NCBI GenBank assembly: GCA_946623775.1
Contig: CAMORJ010000036.1
Location: 1-14,122, forward strand
Reading direction: 5' to 3'
Source of the DNA: an uncultured Bacillota bacterium
GTDB taxonomy: Bacteria > Bacillota_I > Bacilli_A > RFN20 > CAG-826
DNA: 14,122 nucleotides
The notes beneath the pieces are model-generated. The model searched no databases and was not told the origin of the DNA. It saw only the letters and a program-made list of their open reading frames with translations. Both the position numbers and the translations under genes were made by a program. Shown here in pieces: positions 7,029 through 14,110 of the stretch. Within the stretch, counting starts at the first letter, position 1; every line of letters starts with the position of its first letter.

Positions 7029-7175
7029 ATGGCCGAGGAAAAGAAGGTTCAGAAATACCGTTGCTTGCTCTGCGGCGAGATTGTCGTTCCCAATGAAGAT
7101 GGCACCTGCCCAATCTGCGGCGCTGGACCAGATGATTTGGTCCCCGTCGACGATGACGGCAACGACATCGCCTAA
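7029..7175 (+). CDS. Small rubredoxin-like metal-binding protein
   Basis: This 48-residue protein has two Cys knuckles, YRCLLCGE (Cys12, Cys15) and TCPICGAGPDDLVPV (Cys27, Cys30). They match the rubredoxin-type domain found at the C terminus of rubrerythrins. Four Cys should bind one iron or zinc. The tail is acidic (DDDGND). It resembles a free-standing rubrerythrin tail domain, since the linker between the knuckles has only 11 residues and the aromatic core of classical rubredoxin is largely missing. It may carry electrons in oxidative-stress defence or be a structural zinc ribbon. AAAGGAGG at 7012-7019 gives a strong ribosome site. It follows the permease by 43 bases and ends in TAA TAG just before a terminator. 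Confidence 0.85.
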   Translation: MAEEKKVQKYRCLLCGEIVVPNEDGTCPICGAGPDDLVPVDDDGNDIA

Positions 7176-7184
7176 TAGACAATG

Positions 7185-7222
7185 AAAATCCCAGTCGCTT
7201 CACGAAACGACTGGGATTTTTT
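7185..7222. terminator. Strong terminator shared by the small gene and the convergent lipoprotein gene
   Basis: AAAATCCCAGTCG (7185-7197) pairs with CGACTGGGATTTT (7208-7220), a 13-bp perfect stem with a 10-nt loop and a T6 run on the plus strand. The A4 on the left arm also gives a T4 run for minus-strand transcripts, and the lipoprotein gene ends at 7247. Confidence 0.93.
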
Positions 7223-7246
7223 GTTGAATTTCGATGCACGTCCCTC

Positions 7247-8398
7247 TTAATTTCCGATGCACCAGGTCAATAATGCATCCAAAATCGCGGAGTGGTAGGG
7301 CTTGAACGCCTCATGGCGATTCGCTCCATCGGCTTTAAGGCCCGTAAGAACTTTGTTGGCCAGATTTGCTTCGCGCAGATACTGCATCGCGTCGATCTGC
7401 AAACGCTCGGCGGTGAAGTAGGTGCTGCTGATGGCGGTATCCTCGCTTGGGTTGCTGCGGCTATCGCATAGGCGCGCGTCATTATAGAAAACGCCTGAGG
7501 CATCTATGACGTCTCCGCTTCTGTTGGCCCCGTCGGGATTGACGTGGTAGATGGTCGGGACATAGCCGGAATCCCAGCCTGCCGGATTGTCTTCGGAATA
7601 GGCTAAGCCATATTCGCTTTTGAAATCAGACCATTGCTCAAAGGCTTCTATTTGCTTCTCCGATGCGTCTTCCGCGGAGGAAGGCCCATAGATTTTGCCA
7701 GCCTCATCGGTGACGTAGCGGATGCCTATGACATCGCAGTCGATCATATATAGCGGGGACGGGTTATCCGCGGCGTTGAGCCAGGATTTCAAATCGTTTG
7801 ACTCAAGATAGGCGCAATCGGGGCAGGTGGAGCGGGTGAATAGGATCGTGAACTCGTTCCTGCTGTCATATAGCCCATCCAATTGCTCTTTGGATACGTA
7901 AAACGCCTTGGGCTTGCTGACCCTGGCGTCCATCCATTGGGCGAAGTAAGCGGCGGAAGTGGTCCATTCGGATTTTTGGTCGCTATTGTTTTCTTGGTAT
8001 TTCAGCTTCCCGCTTTCGAAGATGCCGATGGTTTCGTGGTTGGGGAGGACGGTCAATCCATAGTTCTCCTTGCCTTCGATGTTTTGATAGTCCACGTAAT
8101 ACACGAGCGTGCCGCGCGCTTTGACATAAGGAACGAAGACATCGCGGTGGAAAGCATCCCAGCAGGAGCAGAAATTCGTTGTGCTGTGGATCATCACGAC
8201 GAACGATTCCTTATCCACGACCAGGGAAGCGAATTTCTCATAGGAAATCTCACGCATATGAGACTCGCCTTTGACCTTGTCGTCCATGCCGATTCGGGTT
8301 CCGAAAGGGATCGCGACGGGCTTGATGTCGTCGATGGTCTGCCCGCACCCAACCGCAGGGATCGCCAAGGCTAATAAAAGCAATAGATTCTTACGCAT
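7247..8398 (-). CDS. Lipoprotein with two thioredoxin-like domains
   Basis: This 383-residue protein starts MRKNLLLLLALAIPAVGC, a signal peptide with a lipobox-like end, so Cys18 should be lipidated and the rest should sit outside the membrane. The first thioredoxin-like domain (about 48-160) reads FVVMIHSTTNFCSCWDAF, with Cys77 and Cys79 as CxC where CxxC is expected. The second (about 165-383) reads FTILFTRSTCPDCAYL with Cys192 and Cys195. Its VPT at 280-282 looks like the cis-Pro loop, after a long insert. It is probably a thiol-disulfide oxidoreductase or disulfide-handling chaperone; the partner is unknown. I prefer the ATG at 8398 over 8407, because the latter overlaps a TATAAT box. There is no ribosome site. 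Confidence 0.8.
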   Translation of the reverse strand: MRKNLLLLLALAIPAVGCGQTIDDIKPVAIPFGTRIGMDDKVKGESHMREISYEKFASLVVDKESFVVMIHSTTNFCSCWDAFHRDVFVPYVKARGTLVYYVDYQNIEGKENYGLTVLPNHETIGIFESGKLKYQENNSDQKSEWTTSAAYFAQWMDARVSKPKAFYVSKEQLDGLYDSRNEFTILFTRSTCPDCAYLESNDLKSWLNAADNPSPLYMIDCDVIGIRYVTDEAGKIYGPSSAEDASEKQIEAFEQWSDFKSEYGLAYSEDNPAGWDSGYVPTIYHVNPDGANRSGDVIDASGVFYNDARLCDSRSNPSEDTAISSTYFTAERLQIDAMQYLREANLANKVLTGLKADGANRHEAFKPYHSAILDALLTWCIGN

Positions 8399-8405
8399 GT
8401 GAGGC

Positions 8406-8411
8406 ATTATA
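8406..8411 (-). promoter_or_regulatory. -10 box for a likely leaderless lipoprotein mRNA
   Basis: On the minus strand a perfect TATAAT ends seven bases before the ATG at 8398, and no Shine-Dalgarno sequence lies upstream. The same -10 to ATG spacing is seen before the ABC permease. No clear -35 is visible. Confidence 0.55.
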
Positions 8412-8455
8412 AACTAGGTATTAAAAATATTGTGAGAAAGTTGAAAAAAAGGCAT

Positions 8456-8469
8456 GAAATGGGCATTTC
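8456..8469. repeat. Perfect short palindrome between divergent genes
   Basis: GAAATG (8456-8461) and CATTTC (8464-8469) form a perfect inverted repeat with a 2-base centre. It lies between the lipoprotein gene and the pot operon, about 45 bases upstream of the lipoprotein -10 box. It could be an operator; there is no direct support. Confidence 0.3.
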
Positions 8470-8537
8470 GAATTCTTACGAGCCCACCGAAGGAAAATGC
8501 GAATTTTGACCCCGCGAAAATTTTTTGAAAAAAAGTG

Positions 8538-8566
8538 TTGCAAAACACGTTATTCGCGCCCATTAT
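8538..8566 (+). promoter_or_regulatory. Candidate promoter of the pot operon
   Basis: TTGCAA (8538-8543) and CATTAT (8561-8566) are 17 bases apart, each matching 4 of 6 consensus bases. The -35 lies inside a GTGTT-GCAA-AACAC inverted repeat (8535-8548), which could be an operator. Transcription would begin near 8572 and give a leader of about 80 bases. Confidence 0.4.
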
Positions 8567-8571
8567 TTTGC

Positions 8572-8611
8572 ACGTTGAAAACCCGACTCCTTCTGCTCGG
8601 CGATTCGACGT
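8572..8611 (+). promoter_or_regulatory. Hairpin in the potA leader
   Basis: ACGTTGA (8572-8578) can pair with TCGACGT (8605-8611) with one G-U pair. Inside it CCGA (8583-8586) pairs with TCGG (8597-8600). The structure begins at the predicted transcript start and leaves the AGGGAGGG site (8637-8644) free. It is not followed by a T-run, so it is not a terminator. It may stabilise the mRNA or act in regulation. Confidence 0.35.
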
Positions 8612-8651
8612 TTCTGTAATTTGTTCTCTTTTACTCAGGGAGGGTAAACTC

Positions 8652-10172
8652 ATGGAAGCAAATAGCAACACCATCATCTCTTTGCAGCACGTCTGCAAAC
8701 AGTTCGACGGAACTGTCGTCGTTGATGACTTCAATCTCGACGTCAAACAGGGGGAGTTCATAACAATCCTTGGTCCTTCCGGATGCGGCAAGACCACGAC
8801 TTTGCGCATGATCGCGGGTTTTGAGCTGCCGAGCTCCGGCAAGATCCTGCTTAACGGCGAGGACATCTCCTTGCTGCCGCCTTACAAGCGCCCGGTCAAC
8901 ACCGTTTTCCAGCATTATGCGCTTTTCCCGCATCTGGACGTGTATGACAACGTCGCCTTCGGCCTCAAGCTCAAGAAGATCCCTTATCAAGTCACCGACA
9001 AAAACGGCAATGTCGTCACGAAATACAAGAAATTGACCGCCCGCGAAATCGATGCCAAAGTCAGCCGCGCCCTTCAGATCGTCGACCTCGACGAAATGGA
9101 ATCCCGCGATGTCTCGACCCTCTCCGGCGGACAGCAGCAGCGCGTCGCCATCGCTCGCGCCATCGTCAATGAGCCGCAGGTTCTTCTCCTTGATGAGCCT
9201 CTAAGCGCCCTTGACCACAAGATGCGCAAAGACATGCAGATCGAATTGAAGGACATGCATAAGAAGCTCGGCATCACCTTCATCTACGTCACCCATGACC
9301 AGGAAGAGGCCCTTACGATGTCCGACCGCATCATCATCATGAAGGATGGCATCATCCAACAAATCGGCACTCCCGAGGATATCTACAACGAACCGGTCAA
9401 CGCCTTCGTCGCGGACTTCATCGGCGAATCCAATATCTACAATGGCACCATGGCGGGCAAAATGAAGGTCCGCTTCCTCGGCGCCGTTTGGGATTGCATC
9501 GACGACTTCCCCTCCAATGAGAAGGTCGATATCGTCATCCGTCCCGAAGACGTCATCCTCGGCGAAAAAGGCAAAGGGAAGGTCAATGGAATCATCACCT
9601 CCCGCATCTTCCAGGGCGTCCATTACGAATTCATCGTCAACATCGGCAAATTCGAAGTCGCCTGCCGCGACACGAAGGATCATCCTCTCGGCGGCGAGGT
9701 TTCCCTTGACGTTGAGAAGGAAAACATCCAGATCATGCACAAGGAATACGGCGAGAACGAATACGATGCCGTCATCACCTCCAATGGCGAGATCCTCATC
9801 GGCGAAGACGCCTTCCCCTGCGATTTGACCAAACTCGTCCCCGGCTCCGTCCTCGATGAGAAAGGCTATGTCTACGATCCCAAGAACAAGAAGAAATACG
9901 ACTTCAGCAATGCGGAAGTGGAAGCAACCATCCCCCTTGATAAAATCACCATCTCCGACGACCTTTCCTCCGGCCATGCCCAGGGATCTATCGTCTCCCT
10001 CGTCTGGAAAGGCGACCATTACCAGTATCTGATCAGAACCGATGATGAGGAGGATTTCATCGTCGATTCCGACTACTCTTGGAACGAGGGCGACCTCGTT
10101 GCCGTCGATGCGCTCCCCGAAGACATCGGTCTGCGCTTGAAGAAGGATCTGGATGGCTATGTCGCAGAATAA
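8652..10172 (+). CDS. potA: Spermidine/putrescine ABC transporter ATPase, extended form
   Basis: This cytoplasmic ATPase of the polyamine importer has 506 residues, against about 350-390 in most bacteria. In order it shows Walker A GPSGCGKT (41-48), the Q-loop FQHYALFPH (Gln87), signature LSGGQ (157-161), Walker B VLLLDEP (177-183), D-loop SALD, and the switch THDQEEAL (His215). About 16 extra residues (112-127) lie between Q-loop and signature. A first TOBE-like unit spans about 306-363. A second, about 438-498, follows a linker not seen in short PotA proteins. Long PotA forms are known in Mollicutes. AGGGAGGG seven bases upstream fixes the start at 8652. The gene overlaps potB by 20 bases and heads the operon. 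Confidence 0.95.
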   Translation: MEANSNTIISLQHVCKQFDGTVVVDDFNLDVKQGEFITILGPSGCGKTTTLRMIAGFELPSSGKILLNGEDISLLPPYKRPVNTVFQHYALFPHLDVYDNVAFGLKLKKIPYQVTDKNGNVVTKYKKLTAREIDAKVSRALQIVDLDEMESRDVSTLSGGQQQRVAIARAIVNEPQVLLLDEPLSALDHKMRKDMQIELKDMHKKLGITFIYVTHDQEEALTMSDRIIIMKDGIIQQIGTPEDIYNEPVNAFVADFIGESNIYNGTMAGKMKVRFLGAVWDCIDDFPSNEKVDIVIRPEDVILGEKGKGKVNGIITSRIFQGVHYEFIVNIGKFEVACRDTKDHPLGGEVSLDVEKENIQIMHKEYGENEYDAVITSNGEILIGEDAFPCDLTKLVPGSVLDEKGYVYDPKNKKKYDFSNAEVEATIPLDKITISDDLSSGHAQGSIVSLVWKGDHYQYLIRTDDEEDFIVDSDYSWNEGDLVAVDALPEDIGLRLKKDLDGYVAE

Positions 10173-11010
10173 ACCCGCAAAAAGCGGCGGATTGAAGAGA
10201 TTCTTCGCGTTTAAGAGAAAGTATCTGGCATTCCCGTATTTCCTCTTCCTCGCCCTCTTCGTCATCGTCCCGATCGCCATCATCCTGGTCTATGCTTTCA
10301 CCGGCACCTCCGCTGACGGAAGCCTCTATTTCTCCTTTGATGCATTGGTGAGCTTCTTCACCTCTCCCACGAAAGTAAACGTGCTTGTGGTGTCTTTGTT
10401 CTTAGGCATCCTCAACACGGTCATCTGCTTGCTGATCGGCTACCCAATCGCCTATTTGCTCGCGGATAAGAAGGTCAACCAGAACTATGTCTTGGTGATG
10501 CTGTTCGTCATGCCGATGTGGATCAACTTCGTTCTCCGCACCGGCGCGACCCGCGATGTCCTCAACTGGATGGGCATCGTCGGCGGCAAATACCCGTATC
10601 TCGCCACGATGATCGGCTTGGTCTACAACTACCTGCCCTTCACCATCCTGCCGCTATACACGACCATGATCAAACTCGATAAGAGCCAGATCGAGGCCGC
10701 CCGCGACTTAGGCGCGAACCCGGTTCAAACCTTCTTCCTCTCCATCTTGCCCCAATCGGTGCCCGGCATCGTCTCGGCGGCCGAGATGGTATTCATGCCA
10801 ACCATGTCGAGCTACGTCATCTCCGACACCTTGTCCGAGGGCAAATTGACGTTATTCGGCAACATCATCTATCTGAACTTCAGCCAATCGATGTGGAATG
10901 AAGGGTCGTTCATGGCCTTCATCATGCTCCTATTGATTGCCATCTCCATGGCCTTGACCCGCAAAGTCGGCAAGGGCGAAGGACGCGAAAGGGGGTCAGG
11001 ACTATGGTAA
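10153..11010 (+). CDS. potB: Spermidine/putrescine ABC transporter permease PotB
   Basis: This 285-residue inner-membrane subunit forms one half of the polyamine channel. Hydrophobic segments lie near 24-48, 76-103, 112-128, 148-172, 204-224 and 252-269, the six-helix pattern of the family. The ATPase-contact EAA loop reads EAARDLGANPVQTFFLSILP at 181-200. AGAAGGA (10141-10147) lies inside the end of potA, five bases before this ATG. A second ATG six bases on is possible. It overlaps potA by 20 bases and potC by 7, pointing to translational coupling. Confidence 0.94.
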   Translation: MAMSQNKPAKSGGLKRFFAFKRKYLAFPYFLFLALFVIVPIAIILVYAFTGTSADGSLYFSFDALVSFFTSPTKVNVLVVSLFLGILNTVICLLIGYPIAYLLADKKVNQNYVLVMLFVMPMWINFVLRTGATRDVLNWMGIVGGKYPYLATMIGLVYNYLPFTILPLYTTMIKLDKSQIEAARDLGANPVQTFFLSILPQSVPGIVSAAEMVFMPTMSSYVISDTLSEGKLTLFGNIIYLNFSQSMWNEGSFMAFIMLLLIAISMALTRKVGKGEGRERGSGLW

Positions 11011-11915
11011 GCGAAATGGATGTCTTCCAGCGCAATGAGCGCATCCTCAAGCGCAACCGCATCATCCACAAGATCTTAGGCCAAGCCGCCATTTGGCTCG
11101 TGCTCGTCTTGATGTACATCCCCATCGGGGTCCTCATCGTCTACTCCTTCTCCGCCAACGACGTCATCGGCGGCGAGGTGTTCAACTTCTCCTTCATCCA
11201 ATACTCTAGGCTATTCACCGATGCCGAGATCATGACGGCTCTAGGGAATACGCTGATTCTCGCCCTTGCTTCCTCTGCGCTTTCCACCATCCTTGGAACC
11301 GCAGGCGCCATCGGCGCGTTCTATTCCAAGCGCCGCGCAAGAAGCGTCATCGAGAACGTCACACAGATCCCGGTCGTCAACGCCGAAATCGTCATTGCTT
11401 TGTCGCTGACCGTCATGTTCGTTTTCGTCGGCACTTACATCTTCGCCGGCGCGAACCTGTTCAGCTTCTGGACGCTTCTCATCGGCCACATGATCCTCTC
11501 GCTTCCGTTTGTCTACCTTTCGGTCAAACCCAAGCTCATCCAGATGGATCCTGCCCTTTACGAAGCCGCTTTGGACCTCGGCTGCACGCCGAACCAGGCA
11601 TTATGGAAGACCACCATGCCCGAAATCGCCCCTGGCATCCTCTCGGGATTCATGCTCTCCATCACCTTGTCGCTTGACGACTTCATCGTCTCGGCTTTCA
11701 CTCGCGGCGCTGGCCTTCTCTCCGGCGACAAGACCATCGACACCTTGTCCACCTTGGTCCAAGCCAAGATCAAGAAAGGCCCCATCCCACCCGCGATGCG
11801 CGCCTTGACCACCATTATCTTCATCGTCGTGTTGCTCATCGTCATCGGTATGACGGTTTACCGCAACGTGATGGCGAAACGCGTTAAGAAACGCGCCGGA
11901 AGGGAGGCAAAATAA
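11004..11915 (+). CDS. potC: Spermidine/putrescine ABC transporter permease PotC
   Basis: This 303-residue second channel subunit has helices near 27-49, 77-105, 125-147, 153-173, 208-232 and 268-286. Its EAA loop is YEAALDLGCTPNQALWKTTM (186-205), and TLSLDDF (221-227) is typical of PotC. The C terminus is strongly basic. The ATG overlaps the potB stop (ATGGTAA), with a G-rich ribosome site in the potB end. potD begins two bases after its stop. In some Mollicutes PotC and PotD are reported as fused; here they are separate. Confidence 0.94.
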   Translation: MVSEMDVFQRNERILKRNRIIHKILGQAAIWLVLVLMYIPIGVLIVYSFSANDVIGGEVFNFSFIQYSRLFTDAEIMTALGNTLILALASSALSTILGTAGAIGAFYSKRRARSVIENVTQIPVVNAEIVIALSLTVMFVFVGTYIFAGANLFSFWTLLIGHMILSLPFVYLSVKPKLIQMDPALYEAALDLGCTPNQALWKTTMPEIAPGILSGFMLSITLSLDDFIVSAFTRGAGLLSGDKTIDTLSTLVQAKIKKGPIPPAMRALTTIIFIVVLLIVIGMTVYRNVMAKRVKKRAGREAK

Positions 11916-11917
11916 CC

Positions 11918-14065
11918 ATGAAAAAGCATACACGTATCGCTTCCTTTATCAGTTTTGCCCTCATCGCCCTTCCCTCGATGACCTCCTGCGGGCAGCAAGA
12001 AGAGGTGATCAACCTCCGCGTCTTGAACTGCGAGGACTACATCTGCGAAGATCCCTTCGTCTATGAAGACAGCGATGGCGAAATCCTCGAATTCGATGAC
12101 TGCCTCAGCGGCTTTGAGCAGCTGATGGAGAAGCAGGGCAAGAAGGTCCGCGTCATCTATGATACCTTCGACACGAATGAGACCATGCTCTCTTCGCTTA
12201 AGACCGGCAAGACCACCTACGACCTCATCTGCCCGTCCGACTACACCATCCAGAAGATGCTTAGCTCGGACATGCTTCAGAAGATCGACTTCAACAACAT
12301 CCCCAATTACACCGAATACGGCTCCCAGTATCTCCGCAACATGCTGGAAGAGATCCCCGCTGAGCTAAATGGCAACACCGAATACGTCGGCGATTATTCC
12401 GTCGGCTATATGTGGGGCACCTTGGGCATCCTTTATAACCCCGAGAAGATCGTCAAGGGCAAGGATATGCCCATCGAGCAAGTCAAAGTCGCCATGGACG
12501 ACTGGGATTCGCTTTGGGATCAGGCCTTCGCCGGCGAGATGTCGGTCAAGGATTCCATGCGCGATACCTATTCCGTAGGCATCATGCACGCCTTTGGCGA
12601 CGAAATTCGCGAGGAGCTGGAGAAATCTGGATGCTTCGACGAGGACTATAACCTCCTCGAAGGCAAATGGGACGAAGCCATCGAAAAGTACAACCCCATC
12701 ATCACCTCCATCTTCAACCGCTGCGACAAGGATACCGTCGAACAGGTCAAAGACATCCTCTTGAAGCTTAAGGAGAACGTCTTCGGATTCGAAGTCGACT
12801 CCGGCAAGGAGGACATGGTCAAAGGCATGATCGGCATGAACCTCGCCTGGAGCGGTGACGCCGTCTACTCCATCGACACCGCCGAAATCGAGCAGAACAG
12901 GACCATCTATTATTCCGTTCCCTCCACCGGCGGCAACATCTGGCTCGATGGCTGGGTCATCCCCAAGGAAAGCGATGCCGAGCATAAGCTCTTGGCTGAG
13001 CAGTTCCTCAACTATCTCTGCGATCCTCAGGTCGCGACCGCGAACATGAACTTCATCGGCTACACCTCCTTCGTGGCCGGCGATTCCGTCAACTCCCTCA
13101 TCCGCGAATGGTACGATCCCCGCACCTATGAGATCTTCGCCTTGAACGAGGACGAAGAGCTCCTCTACAACGCCGATGATGAAGCGGTGGTCCGCTTCGA
13201 CATGGGCGTGTTCCAAGATGAGAATGGCCTCATCGAGGAAATCCCGATGGGCGATGATTGCTTTGCCGAAGGCGAAGTCGATCACTTCCCCTTCGAAGAG
13301 ACCTGGGAGGACTTTGAGGAAGACTCATCCTTCTATAAAGCCCTCGGCGAAAAAGAAGTTGAGCCTGCCACGAAGGTCTTGGAAGCCGATCTGCTTGATC
13401 CCGAAGGCGGAGTCATCGCGGAAGCCGGCACCGAGATCGACCTTGTCTCCAATTATGACTACGCCGTCGTGGCCACTTGGGAAGCCGATGCCTCTGCCAA
13501 AAAAGCGACTTTGGACTCCTATGAAGTCATGAACTGGGTCGACTACCAGGAAGCCCTTAATGACGAATTAAGGCAAGAGCTTATCGATTCTGGCCTCACC
13601 GGCGACGAGCTCGAGGAAGCCTACGATGATGGGTGCTATGCCTGGATGGTGACCGATCTCACCTACATGTTCCAAGGAACTTTGGAAGACGATAGGAACC
13701 TTACTTGCCCCGAGACCAATCCTTGCTTGTTCTACAATGACGAGCTCGAGGAAGTCGAATACGATGGCAAGACCGTCTTGGCCGGCCGCCAGTTCTATGC
13801 CCAGTATCCTGACCACAAACTGCTTCCGAAGCTTACGGTCATGGCCGACTATGGCGAGAACAACGAATACGTCCTCAAGATGTGGCAAGATGTCAAGTCC
13901 AACAACCTCCCGCTTGCCGGCGTCATCGTGTTCGCCATCATCCTCGCTGGCGCACTCGCCGCGATTCTGACCTCCTTCTTCATCAAACGCTATTGGAAGA
14001 AAATCCGCATCGAGCGCAGAAAAGAAGCGGCCGCTGAGCGCGAGAAATACGGCGTTAGGAAATAA
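11918..14065 (+). CDS. potD: Polyamine-binding lipoprotein PotD with large insert and C-terminal membrane anchor
   Basis: The solute-binding subunit of the importer has 715 residues, about twice the usual 350. The signal peptide ends MTSC, so Cys24 is the probable lipid anchor. PotD-like sequence runs from about 30 to 400: TYDLICPSDYTIQKM at 100-114, SVGYMWGTLGILYNP at 161-175, NLAWSGDA at 308-315, and LDGWVIPK at 343-350. It appears to resume at about 590-660, ending MWQDVKS. Between these lies an acidic stretch of roughly 180 residues (about 405-585) that I do not recognise. A transmembrane helix (about 664-689) and a basic 25-residue tail follow. AGGGAGG sits ten bases upstream, within the potC end. 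Eleven Cys besides Cys24 are present, many for an extracytoplasmic protein. Confidence 0.92.
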   Translation: MKKHTRIASFISFALIALPSMTSCGQQEEVINLRVLNCEDYICEDPFVYEDSDGEILEFDDCLSGFEQLMEKQGKKVRVIYDTFDTNETMLSSLKTGKTTYDLICPSDYTIQKMLSSDMLQKIDFNNIPNYTEYGSQYLRNMLEEIPAELNGNTEYVGDYSVGYMWGTLGILYNPEKIVKGKDMPIEQVKVAMDDWDSLWDQAFAGEMSVKDSMRDTYSVGIMHAFGDEIREELEKSGCFDEDYNLLEGKWDEAIEKYNPIITSIFNRCDKDTVEQVKDILLKLKENVFGFEVDSGKEDMVKGMIGMNLAWSGDAVYSIDTAEIEQNRTIYYSVPSTGGNIWLDGWVIPKESDAEHKLLAEQFLNYLCDPQVATANMNFIGYTSFVAGDSVNSLIREWYDPRTYEIFALNEDEELLYNADDEAVVRFDMGVFQDENGLIEEIPMGDDCFAEGEVDHFPFEETWEDFEEDSSFYKALGEKEVEPATKVLEADLLDPEGGVIAEAGTEIDLVSNYDYAVVATWEADASAKKATLDSYEVMNWVDYQEALNDELRQELIDSGLTGDELEEAYDDGCYAWMVTDLTYMFQGTLEDDRNLTCPETNPCLFYNDELEEVEYDGKTVLAGRQFYAQYPDHKLLPKLTVMADYGENNEYVLKMWQDVKSNNLPLAGVIVFAIILAGALAAILTSFFIKRYWKKIRIERRKEAAAEREKYGVRK

Positions 14066-14079
14066 CGATCATCAACAAT

Positions 14080-14110
14080 AAAGGATGCAGTCGCGAGGCT
14101 GCATCCTTTT
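14080..14110 (+). terminator. Terminator of the pot operon
   Basis: AAGGATGCAG (14081-14090) pairs with CTGCATCCTT (14099-14108) around an 8-nt loop and runs into T4, sixteen bases after the potD stop. It closes the four-gene operon. Confidence 0.9.

Noticed and set aside
8521..8534. T6-G-A7 tract as a terminator
   Set aside because: The stem would be only A-T pairs with a one-base loop, so it cannot form a stable hairpin. More likely it is just an AT-rich upstream tract.
8535..8651. N-terminal extension of potA to 8535
   Set aside because: The strong AGGGAGGG site is placed for the ATG at 8652. The extension has no PotA similarity and covers the promoter and leader.
8413..8651. Known riboswitch class in the pot leader
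   Set aside because: Only one modest hairpin is visible; I could not match it to any known riboswitch consensus.
9201..10283. Long minus-strand open frame (360 codons) opposite potA
   Set aside because: It lies wholly over the conserved potA frame and the potB start. It has low-complexity D/V/I/F/L-rich content with no recognisable domain and arises from the C-ending codon bias of potA.
12365..13285. Minus-strand open frame (306 codons) opposite potD
   Set aside because: It has the same cause: a mirror of biased potD codons, with repetitive acidic and hydrophobic residues and no domain.
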